Source: JBCCFW01 sp039029535 (GTDB lineage: Bacteria > Acidobacteriota > JBCCFW01). Taken from it: a stretch of DNA of 64,000 bases. Location: the NCBI GenBank assembly GCA_039029535.1, contig JBCCFW010000007.1, positions 1 through 64,000 of the forward strand, given 5' to 3'. The number at the start of each line of letters is the position of its first letter. The stretch's first letter is position 1. The position numbers and the translations under genes are program-made. This document shows positions 56,475-64,000 of this stretch, piece after piece. The notes below the pieces were generated by a model. It saw nothing but the letters and a program-made list of their open reading frames with translations. It was not told the DNA's origin and searched no databases.

Positions 56475-57809
56475 GTGACTCGTTGCGCCTCGGTGGCTCT
56501 CGCTCTGCTGAGCCTGATTTCCACTGCTTCGGCGATGCCTCAGCTCGCGTTGGGTGACGTCAGCTGTCAGCCCGGTGCCGAGCTCGCGGTTCCCCTGAGC
56601 CTGTCGGGCGACCCCGTCGCCCAGCTCCTGGTGTCGATCGAGCTCGAGTCCTCGCTCGCCGAGCCGGTGGACGTCCGCGAGAGCGGGGAGCTCCTGGCCT
56701 CGGGAGTGAGCCTCGACTGGGCCCTCACCGCGCCGGGTCGGCTCACGATCCTTATCCACGACCAGCGAAGGCAAGCCCTACCGGAACAGCTCGGCGACCT
56801 GATCTTGCGGTTGGCCGACGAGGTCCCTGCCGACACCGAGCTGGAGCTGCGAGTCGAGGAGCTCCAGCTCATCGGTCCCGACTCCAGCGAGCTCGCGGGC
56901 CTCGCCCGGGATGCGACGATCACCATCGGCGAGTGTCGTCCGGGTGACGTTCATCCACCGTCCGCGGGCGACGCCCGAGTGGACCTCGCCGATCTCCTGT
57001 TCGCGCGTCAGCTCGTCCTGGGAGAACGCGGCGCGAGCGAGCGAGACCTCTGTGGTGATCTCGCCCCGGGCCTCGGCGAGGGTCAGGGCTGGCAGGTGGT
57101 CGGCGACGGTCGTCTCGATGCGGACGACTTGCCCCTCCTCCGTCGTGCGAGCGCCGGTCTCCTCGAGCTGGGCTGCGGCGCTCTTCCAGTGCCGAGCACG
57201 GGCAGCGCGGCCCGGCTCCACCGGCATCCCGGTGACATCGCGCCAGACGCCTCTGGCGACGGCCGAGTGAACATCGCCGACGTGGTGACCCTGCTGCGGT
57301 TCTCAGTCGGTCTTCAGGTGCCTTCTCAGGAACAGCTCCTGCGTGCCGACATCGCACCGAACCGAACGCTCGACGGTCTGACCATCGTGGACGGCGATGG
57401 TTCCCTCGACATCGCCGACGTGGTGGCCGCTCTCAGGGCCGCGGTCGATCTCATCACCCTCGCCTGGCCGGAGCGTGAGATTTCGGTGGCTTGGGAAGAG
57501 GGAGGCGAGCTCGTCGCCCACCAGGCAGTGATCGCCGGCTGGCCGAGCTGGGCCGAGCCGCGGCTTCCCCCGGGCGAGTGCGACGGGCTGGGGGAGGGAC
57601 TCGACTGGAGCGTTGGCGGCGACCGGCTCGCGATGACCTGCCTGCCCGGACCGATCGAAGGCCCGACGACCTTCGGCCACCTGCGCTACCGAGCAATCGA
57701 GTCGATCGACCTGACGAGCTTGAGCCTCTCGGTCCTCGCTCTCGACTCCGACCTCATCCGACGTCGCCCCGGCACGAGCCTGCGCGCCGAGGAAGGAGCG
57801 ACGCCATGA
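56475..57809 (+). CDS. Secreted cohesin-like and dockerin-repeat protein
   Basis: A 444-residue exported protein. GTG 56475 is chosen for the GGAGGAGGGAG just upstream and the signal peptide CASVALALLSLISTASA. Residues about 22-155 look like a cohesin-type beta-sandwich (GDVSCQPGAELAVPLSLSGD; LGDLILRLADEVPADTELEL). Several dockerin-like calcium repeats follow (GDARVDLADLLFARQLVLG; GDGRVNIADVVTLLRFSVGL; GDGSLDIADVVAALRAAVDL). The last 100 residues (from WPEREISVAWEEGG) resemble the C-terminus of the gene at 930-3347. It overlaps the giant surface-protein gene by 4 bp (ATGA), so both are made from one message. Confidence 0.72.
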   Translation: MTRCASVALALLSLISTASAMPQLALGDVSCQPGAELAVPLSLSGDPVAQLLVSIELESSLAEPVDVRESGELLASGVSLDWALTAPGRLTILIHDQRRQALPEQLGDLILRLADEVPADTELELRVEELQLIGPDSSELAGLARDATITIGECRPGDVHPPSAGDARVDLADLLFARQLVLGERGASERDLCGDLAPGLGEGQGWQVVGDGRLDADDLPLLRRASAGLLELGCGALPVPSTGSAARLHRHPGDIAPDASGDGRVNIADVVTLLRFSVGLQVPSQEQLLRADIAPNRTLDGLTIVDGDGSLDIADVVAALRAAVDLITLAWPEREISVAWEEGGELVAHQAVIAGWPSWAEPRLPPGECDGLGEGLDWSVGGDRLAMTCLPGPIEGPTTFGHLRYRAIESIDLTSLSLSVLALDSDLIRRRPGTSLRAEEGATP

Positions 57810-60800
57810 GAGAGCCCGCACTCCGCGCGCTGCTCGCCCTGTTCTGCGTGATGCTCGTCGGCCCGGCGCAGGCCGAGACCGAGCTGCTGGGTGACGTGGA
57901 CCTGGACGGGCGTCTCGATCTCCACGATCTCGCCCTGCTCCAGGATCACGTCGCGGAACGGCGCGTGCTGTCTCCTGAAGCCGCCGGGCTGGCTGATGTC
58001 GACCTCGACGGGGCGGTTGACGCATCCGATGAGGCAGCTCTCGTCGATGCTCTCCTGGGGCGCCGGCTGCCGCGCTACGTGAGCCGTGGTGACGGTCCGA
58101 CCCTGCTCGCGACCCTGTCTGCCGTCCCCAACGAGCACGGCTGGTTCAGCGAGCCGGTGACCATCGAGTACACCTGTCTCCCCAACGGCTCCGAGGTCGT
58201 GGAGTGTCCGGGGCCCGTCACGCTCGACACCGAGGGCGCGCGCCTGCGCGTCAAGCGCACGGCGATCGATGCCGCGGTTCGAGCTCGCAGCCTGGAGCTC
58301 TTCTTCGACATCGACCTGAGCCCACCGGTGCTCCGTGTCGTGCCTGATGGCGCACCCAGCTCGGAGGGCTGGCACCGGCAGCCGGTGACGATCGCCTTCG
58401 AGGCCACCGACGAGCTGTCCGGACTGGTCTCGGTCGCGCCGCCCGTGCTCGTGTCGGCGGAGGGACGGAGCACGCTGAACGGTTGGGCCATCGATCGAGC
58501 GGGGCATCGCGTGGACGTGTCGAGCCAAGTGCTCGTCGACACCACGCCGCCCACGCTTCAGGTCGTGGTCTCGCCTGAGGCCGGTCCGACTGGACTCCAT
58601 CGAGAGGACGTGCTGGTTCGCTTCCTCGCCGACGACGCCGGCTCGGGCATCGCTCACGTCACCCGGGACCAGGTCGTCGCGCGCAATGGTCTCGATCTCG
58701 AAGTTCCGGGGATCGCCATCGACCGCGCGGGCAACAGCGCGTCGGTGACCGTCGTGCTCGACGTCGAGCGACCGCCGAGCGGACCGGTACCCAGCCTCGC
58801 CATCGACTACCCGCTGCCGGGAGTCACGACCGAGCGGGCGGTCACCGACGTCGCCGGCACCGTGCACGATCTCGTCGCCGGCACCGTGAACCCGCCGCAG
58901 TGTCGGGTCACCGTGAACGGCGTCCCGGCGGAGGTGCTGAACCGGAGCTTCTTGCTTCGCGGCGTGCCCTTGGTCCTCGGCGAGAACCTCATCGAGGTGG
59001 TCGCCACCGACGTCGACGGCAACGAGGTCCGGGAAGACGTCACCATCGAGCGCGTGCCCCCCGGGCTGTTCCGACTCGAAGTCGTCGAGGGAGACGGTCA
59101 GGTCGGCACGCCGGGTGAGGTCCTTCCCGAGCTCCTGAGCGTTCGGGCCGTGGACGACGCTGGCGTCCCGCTGCCCTTCCTCCCCGTGGAGCTCGAGGTG
59201 TCTCGGGGTGGTGGTGTTCTCGGCGACGGTGACCGTCACGCGACGGCGGTGACCGACGTGGACGGGAGAGCCGCGATCGCGTTCCAGCTCGGCCCGCGGG
59301 CTGGGGTGGGGCTCCATCGGGTGCGGGCCATGCTGACTGGGCTCGGCGGTGAAGTCGAGCTCGTCGCCACGGCGCGGGCCGACGCGGCGCGTGGTCTCGC
59401 GTGGGTCGCAGGTGACGGTCAGCGTGGCGGCATCGACGAGGTCTTGCCCGAGCCGCTCGTCGCCCTCGCCCTCGACGAGCACGGCAACCCCGTCGCGGGA
59501 GAAGAGGTCCTCTTCGAGGTCCTCGACGGTGATGGCCTGATCGACGGACGTCGTGCGGTCACCCGTGTCACCGACGGTGATGGACGGGTCGCCGTGGATC
59601 TCCGGTTGGGGCTCGAGACGGGCTACGACAACAACCTCGTGCTCGCCTCGCTGGTAGACGATCCCGAGGCGACCCTGGGCTTCCGTGCCTCGACGTTCAG
59701 CTTGGGCAATCCGGAGCTGACCAGGATCGTGGGCCTGGTCATCGACAACCAGGATGCGCCGGTTCCGGGCGCGACCCTCACGCTCGATGGACAGGAGTCC
59801 AGCACCGTCACCGACGAGGACGGGCGATTCGTGCTCGCGGGGGTGATCCCGGGGCACCTCCACCTGCGCTGCGACGCCACGACGACGACGCGCGAGGGCG
59901 TCTGGCCACGCTTGGAGTTCGTGATCGACGCCCTGCCCGGCATCGACAACACCCTCCTCGACGGTCCCATCCAGGTCCTGCCCATCGAGGTGGAGGAGGG
60001 AGTCGAGGTCAGCGCCACCGAGGGAGCGGTCCTCACGCTCTCCAGCCTTCCTGGGGTCGAGCTCAGCATCGAGGCGGGATCGGCGACCTTCCCCGATGGG
60101 GGCTCGTCGGGGCTCGTGAGCCTCACGCAGGTCAACGTCGATCGCATTCCCATGGCGCCGGGTGCGGGCCTTCAGCCGAGCCTGGCCTTCACGTTGCAGC
60201 CCGGCGGCACGCACTTCGATCCCCCCGTGCGGGTCACCGTGCCGAACCTCCGCGGTCTCGTCCCCGGACGGGTCGTCGAGCTCTTCTCCTTCGATCACGA
60301 TCTCGTGCAGTTCGTGTCGGTGGGACCGGGGACCGTCAGCGAGGACGGCGCGACCATCACCTCCGATCCCAACCACGGCATCCACGAGGCCGGGTGGTGG
60401 TTGGTCTCGCCTCCTCCCGAGTTCGGAGACCTCTCGACGCTCGGTCTTTCCGTCGAGGACCAAGAGCTCTGCCTGAACGAGGAGCGAGAGGTGACCGTGC
60501 AGGGCTATCCCCGCACCGGTCGGCGTCTCCGCTTCGAGTGGGAGGTCCCCGAGGCCTACGAGGACATCCTGGAGATCGACCCACCGGGTGGGGCCTCCTG
60601 CGAGAGCTCACGGCTGGCCGATTGCAGCGTGACCATCCGTGGGCTGAGCGCGGGGCGGGGGCTGCTCCGCGTGCGGGTCGTCGACCTCGAGAGTGGCGAG
60701 GAGGACGGCAGCGGGCAACGCTCGGCGAGCGAGCTCATCGACGTGACCGTCACCGATGACAACTACTTGCTCGAGGTCGTCCTGCCCTTCCGCGACGGGG

Positions 60801-63652
60801 CCACGGTCGCGGCCGGCCGGCAGATGGCGCTGTCCGCGAGCCTCTACGAGACCGACGGGGACTGCGAGTGGGTGCCCGTCGAGAGGGGGGCGGTCCTCCG
60901 CTGGTCGGTGAGCGGTGGCGGCGTGCTCGCGGATCCGACGACTCCCGTCACCGACGGTCTCGCGCTCAACACGCTGACCGCGCCGGACGGGGCGGGAGCT
61001 GAGCTCGAGCTCGTCGTCGAGCTGTCGACGATCGATGACGAAGAGCTCGAGCCGCCCTTGCCACCGGTGCACCGCAGCTTGCCCGTGATCCCCGGGCCGG
61101 CCGACCGGCTCATCGTGTCACGCGAGGCGCACTTCGTCGGTCACGAGTCCCGTGACACGGATCGGGTCACCGCCGATGACCTGAGCTCCGTCCGCTTCGA
61201 CCTCGAGGCACGGGATGAGCACGGCAACTGCGTGGAGGAGAGAGAGCTCCGCGCCTCGCACTCCGGCGTGGGACACCTCGTCGTCCAGTTCGACGGTCTC
61301 GCGGGTGGTCCGCCGGTCGAGTCGGATCCACCGGGCTGCAGCCGCTACGCGGTGACCGTGAGCGCGGGCAGCTACGCCGAGGGCCATGCGGACGGGTCGA
61401 TCGTCGATGACGACATCGACTTCTTCCTCGACGAGCTCATCGAGAGCCGGAAGCTGCACCCCCGGGCGATCGAGGTGCAGCTCGAGACCTTCCGGGCCGA
61501 GGCACCGACGGTGCGTGCCTCGCGCATCGACGAGCACCTGCCGCTGGACGAGGAGCGGTTGCTGGTCGTGGCGACGGTCTTCGCCGGTGACCTGCCCGTC
61601 TCCGACGGCACGGAGATCTTCTTCCACGCCAGCAGCGGCGAGCTCCGCAGCCTCACGGGGGACCGACGCTCCACCCAGCACATGGTCTGGGACACCGTCC
61701 AGGACGGCAAGGCCATGGTCTTCCTCGATGCGGGAGCCAACGTCCGCCTGGGCGATGCCCTCGTCACGGCCATGGTCGGGACGACTCGCAACTTCGTCGA
61801 GGTCGAGTTCACCAGCTCGGCTCCCACGACCATCGAGACGACGAGCTCCCTGCTGGTCGGCGACGGCCAGTCGGGCTCGTACTGGGTCGAGCGGGCGGAC
61901 GAGAGCTTCGAGCAGGTCTTCTACGAGACCGAGACGGACGTCCGGATCGAGACCACCGAGCACGACGACGATCGCCGTCGGATCGCGCTCGACGTCGCCG
62001 GACCCTTCGCTCCGCACTTCCTGCTGCACCCGCCGGAAGGCTGGACCCTTCGAATCGGGAGCAATTACGTCGCGGAGTCCTACGCCTACGAGTCGGGGCA
62101 GCTCGTCCTGCACGTGCCACCGGGCCCGGTCTCCGTCGACGCTCGGCTCGAGTCGCTCTTCACCCTCCCGTCGACGACGGTGGGCGGTGTCCTCGCACTC
62201 TCGGCGACCGTGGAGTCGATCGACGACATCATCCTCACCGAGGGTGAGCCCGAGCCGCCCTTCGTCGCCACCCGCGAGGTGGCGGTCACGAGCGAAGGTT
62301 ACTTCGGCCCCGTCGTCCACTTCACTGAGAACACGGTCGTCGGATTCGCGACCGGTGGGGGTGAGGGGGCGGGCTCCTTCGTCGGCGACCTCGCGGCCTC
62401 CGTGTTCATTTGGGGTGACGTGCGCGACCTGGCGATCTACATCGCCGCGCAGTGGGGCGCCGACGTCGAGACCGACCACCTGACCGGTGCACTCGCCTTC
62501 ATCGGCCTGCTGCTCGAGCTGGGGCCGGTCGTGCTCGAGGCACCCGACGCGACGGTCGGCGCGATGAAGGCGGTGGCGAAGAAGGCCAACCGCGGACCCG
62601 TGCGCGAGTGGCTGGTGGCGATCTGCAAGCGCTTCGGTCGCTGTCTCCGCGACTCGGTGCTGGGCAGCCCGCCGCTGTCGCCGGACGGCAGCGTCGTCCT
62701 CGCGACCGCGAGCTGCAACGTCGACTTCCACCACTTGATGATCCGGATCGCGGCGAGATCCTCGGACGACATCACTGCGATCGGGAGGGTCGTTCGCGAC
62801 CGGCAGACCATGTCGCGGCTGGCCTCGCTTCAGCGACGCCTCGACGGTCGCTGGGACATCCTGGACGACATCCTCTGGGTGAGTGGGACCGGGTTCCGGG
62901 GAGGCGCCAAGCAATCTCGTGCTGCGGTGAACAGCCTGCTCGACTTCTACGCGCGGGTCGACGACGACCTGCTCGAGCTGATCAAGGACGTCCCGAACGC
63001 CCGCCGAGCGATCATGATGGCCTCCCCGAGCACCAACTCCACCACCGTCGCGACCCTCCTCCGGCCGGGCAACATCTTTGCTGAGGCCACGGATCCCGGG
63101 CGGGTGAAGTTCCTCGAGCAGCTCGAGGAGCTCACGCGGGTGAATCAGGAGCTGGTCAGTGGCAAGTTGAGACAGCTGCCGGGGCTCCAACAGAGGTTCA
63201 AGGACATCGCCGGCAACCTGCGCTCCGGCGGAGAGTTCCGCGGCTACCTGCTGGAGTTCCGCCGGGCTGCCGAGCGGGCTGCTGCCGGGAAGAAGACCCC
63301 TCGCATCGATCCGGACGAGAAGATCCCACCGCTCCCCGGACACACCAAGGACATCGACGGCGATCTCTGGGGTGAGGAGGCCATCGAGCAGGTGAAGCTC
63401 AAGGGGCAGCTCGCCATCGACGAGATCGCAGGTTCCGTCGATCCGGAACGATTCCTCCAGAAGCTCCTCGACAACGACGCCGCCTGCATGGCTCATGCCG
63501 GACTGAGCTATCGGGTCTGCGTTGCCCTGGGAGAGAAGGACAAGCTCTTCGACCTCATCCGCGGCGTGCCGGGTCTCGACGACGTCGATGACCTGATCGG
63601 GATGATCGAGCCTTTCATCAAGGAAGCCGACCTCGGCATCCCGCTGGACTGA
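57806..63652 (+). CDS. Giant dockerin-bearing surface protein with toxin-like C-terminus
   Basis: A 1,948-residue exported protein with signal peptide ALLALFCVMLVGPAQA. Residues about 25-88 are dockerin-like (LGDVDLDGRLDLHDLALLQD; ADVDLDGAVDASDEAALVD). Next come Ig-like repeats (about 100-430), invasin/Big-1-type repeats (VEGDGQVGTPGEVLPELLSV; AGDGQRGGIDEVLPEPLVAL), and a carboxypeptidase-regulatory-like unit (VPGATLTLDGQESSTVTDED). More beta-rich modules extend to about 1520. The C-terminal about 415 residues change character to helical: GDVRDLAIYIAAQWGADVET and LAFIGLLLELGP, which resemble pre-toxin regions of polymorphic toxins. The tail KDIDGDLWGEEAIEQVKLKG (about 1848-1867) is reminiscent of a PD-(D/E)XK nuclease strand pair. 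Toxin activity is inferred. Confidence 0.68.
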   Translation: MREPALRALLALFCVMLVGPAQAETELLGDVDLDGRLDLHDLALLQDHVAERRVLSPEAAGLADVDLDGAVDASDEAALVDALLGRRLPRYVSRGDGPTLLATLSAVPNEHGWFSEPVTIEYTCLPNGSEVVECPGPVTLDTEGARLRVKRTAIDAAVRARSLELFFDIDLSPPVLRVVPDGAPSSEGWHRQPVTIAFEATDELSGLVSVAPPVLVSAEGRSTLNGWAIDRAGHRVDVSSQVLVDTTPPTLQVVVSPEAGPTGLHREDVLVRFLADDAGSGIAHVTRDQVVARNGLDLEVPGIAIDRAGNSASVTVVLDVERPPSGPVPSLAIDYPLPGVTTERAVTDVAGTVHDLVAGTVNPPQCRVTVNGVPAEVLNRSFLLRGVPLVLGENLIEVVATDVDGNEVREDVTIERVPPGLFRLEVVEGDGQVGTPGEVLPELLSVRAVDDAGVPLPFLPVELEVSRGGGVLGDGDRHATAVTDVDGRAAIAFQLGPRAGVGLHRVRAMLTGLGGEVELVATARADAARGLAWVAGDGQRGGIDEVLPEPLVALALDEHGNPVAGEEVLFEVLDGDGLIDGRRAVTRVTDGDGRVAVDLRLGLETGYDNNLVLASLVDDPEATLGFRASTFSLGNPELTRIVGLVIDNQDAPVPGATLTLDGQESSTVTDEDGRFVLAGVIPGHLHLRCDATTTTREGVWPRLEFVIDALPGIDNTLLDGPIQVLPIEVEEGVEVSATEGAVLTLSSLPGVELSIEAGSATFPDGGSSGLVSLTQVNVDRIPMAPGAGLQPSLAFTLQPGGTHFDPPVRVTVPNLRGLVPGRVVELFSFDHDLVQFVSVGPGTVSEDGATITSDPNHGIHEAGWWLVSPPPEFGDLSTLGLSVEDQELCLNEEREVTVQGYPRTGRRLRFEWEVPEAYEDILEIDPPGGASCESSRLADCSVTIRGLSAGRGLLRVRVVDLESGEEDGSGQRSASELIDVTVTDDNYLLEVVLPFRDGATVAAGRQMALSASLYETDGDCEWVPVERGAVLRWSVSGGGVLADPTTPVTDGLALNTLTAPDGAGAELELVVELSTIDDEELEPPLPPVHRSLPVIPGPADRLIVSREAHFVGHESRDTDRVTADDLSSVRFDLEARDEHGNCVEERELRASHSGVGHLVVQFDGLAGGPPVESDPPGCSRYAVTVSAGSYAEGHADGSIVDDDIDFFLDELIESRKLHPRAIEVQLETFRAEAPTVRASRIDEHLPLDEERLLVVATVFAGDLPVSDGTEIFFHASSGELRSLTGDRRSTQHMVWDTVQDGKAMVFLDAGANVRLGDALVTAMVGTTRNFVEVEFTSSAPTTIETTSSLLVGDGQSGSYWVERADESFEQVFYETETDVRIETTEHDDDRRRIALDVAGPFAPHFLLHPPEGWTLRIGSNYVAESYAYESGQLVLHVPPGPVSVDARLESLFTLPSTTVGGVLALSATVESIDDIILTEGEPEPPFVATREVAVTSEGYFGPVVHFTENTVVGFATGGGEGAGSFVGDLAASVFIWGDVRDLAIYIAAQWGADVETDHLTGALAFIGLLLELGPVVLEAPDATVGAMKAVAKKANRGPVREWLVAICKRFGRCLRDSVLGSPPLSPDGSVVLATASCNVDFHHLMIRIAARSSDDITAIGRVVRDRQTMSRLASLQRRLDGRWDILDDILWVSGTGFRGGAKQSRAAVNSLLDFYARVDDDLLELIKDVPNARRAIMMASPSTNSTTVATLLRPGNIFAEATDPGRVKFLEQLEELTRVNQELVSGKLRQLPGLQQRFKDIAGNLRSGGEFRGYLLEFRRAAERAAAGKKTPRIDPDEKIPPLPGHTKDIDGDLWGEEAIEQVKLKGQLAIDEIAGSVDPERFLQKLLDNDAACMAHAGLSYRVCVALGEKDKLFDLIRGVPGLDDVDDLIGMIEPFIKEADLGIPLD

Positions 63653-63661
63653 GGAGGGGAC

Positions 63662-64000
63662 ATGCAGATCCACTACGACCCGAATGTCTCGCGCTCGAGC
63701 TTCTACCTCACCCGCTTCCTCGCCACGCTTCCTTCTCCCCTGAGCCTCTCGGAGAAGCGAGAGCTCAACCCTCGCATGGATCCCCTGTTCGAGAAGGTCG
63801 GGCTCCGTCGTCGCGAGCGTGACGAGTGGCTCGATGCCCGCTTCGACTTCTGGCTCGGACGTCATCGACCGGGCTTCCGAGCCGCCTTCCGGCTCGGGAC
63901 CTCGTGGGCCATCGAGCTCGGCTTGATCCCTGACGAAGAGGACCGCATCGAGAAGGTGCAGCTCCTGTCGAGCGCCCTGCCCTTCGTCGGCAGTCATCAC
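63662..64000 (+). CDS. Small gene after the toxin-like protein, cut by window edge (candidate immunity gene)
   Basis: At least 113 residues from ATG 63662, with GAGGAGGGG 2-10 nt upstream and only 9 bp after the preceding stop. It is soluble, without a signal peptide, rich in Arg and aromatic residues (HYDPNVSRSSFYLTRFLATL; DARFDFWLGRHRPGFRAAF), mixed alpha/beta by appearance. I do not recognise it. A small cytoplasmic protein directly behind a toxin-like C-terminus is the standard position of an immunity protein. The 3' end lies outside the window. Confidence 0.6.
   Translation, partial: MQIHYDPNVSRSSFYLTRFLATLPSPLSLSEKRELNPRMDPLFEKVGLRRRERDEWLDARFDFWLGRHRPGFRAAFRLGTSWAIELGLIPDEEDRIEKVQLLSSALPFVGSHH

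Noticed and set aside
57686..60463. Long minus-strand frame opposite the giant surface protein
   Set aside because: Shadow with His/Arg/Asp-rich sequence and no domains. The same applies to the minus-strand frame from 61118 to the window end.

Overview
The window is high-GC bacterial chromosome (roughly 70% G+C by eye), apart from an AT-rich stub at positions 1 to about 320 that looks joined on. Genes are packed, often with 1-26 bp overlaps, and start codons are a mix of ATG, GTG and TTG. TGA is the commonest stop, TAG ends at least seven genes, and I saw no TAA. Lipoprotein signals, an outer-membrane patatin/beta-barrel protein and a PbpC/alpha-2-macroglobulin pair point to a diderm. With the dockerin, thrombospondin-3 and beta-propeller surface proteins, this fits Acidobacteriota or a neighbouring phylum, but no rRNA is present to settle it.

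Layout. 1-0.8 kb: AT-rich partial ORF fused to a truncated CPBP protease. 0.9-12.5 kb (minus): alpha-2-macroglobulin lipoprotein, pbpC, an FHA/winged-helix protein and a propeller/dockerin surface protein. 13.2-16.5 kb: two tandem secreted paralogues. 16.5-20.7 kb: queC, a Uma2 protein, an L,D-transpeptidase, queD, a Rieske oxygenase and a cytidine-deaminase-like protein. 21-24 kb: a degenerate hydrolase lipoprotein and a sulfatase-fold lipoprotein. 24.1-28.1 kb: DUF1385, prfA, prmC, msrB and a GNAT. 29.3-30.1 kb and 38.3-39.0 kb: two nucleotidyltransferase/partner pairs. 30.2-38.3 kb: murA, an Rsm22-like methyltransferase, acetoacetyl-CoA synthetase, a MOSC protein and unknowns. 39-45.4 kb (minus): DUF488, the patatin protein, a secreted Cys-rich protein, carA and DAHP synthase. 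45.4-49.7 kb: tRNA-Val, rpmI, rplT, pheS and pheT. 49.8-55.9 kb: a papain-like/hydrolase fusion, an SBBP-type propeller protein, a duplicated XRE protein and a small coiled-coil protein. 56-64 kb: a REP-like repeat and structured spacer, then a cohesin-like/dockerin protein, a 1,948-residue surface protein with a toxin-like C-terminus, and a small gene cut by the window edge.

Three points stand out. First, prfA (release factor 1, which reads UAG) has a UAG at codon 80 and is otherwise intact over exactly the normal length; a secreted protein at 42.3-42.9 kb also has an in-frame UAG, while UAG clearly terminates other genes here. This could be release-factor autoregulation by readthrough, UAG suppression, mutation or sequencing error. 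Second, the 57.8-63.7 kb gene looks like a dockerin-tethered polymorphic toxin with a candidate immunity gene behind it. Third, there are two unusual architectures: a papain-like protease fused to an alpha/beta hydrolase, and a protein that is a tandem duplication of an XRE-HTH plus an unrecognised domain.
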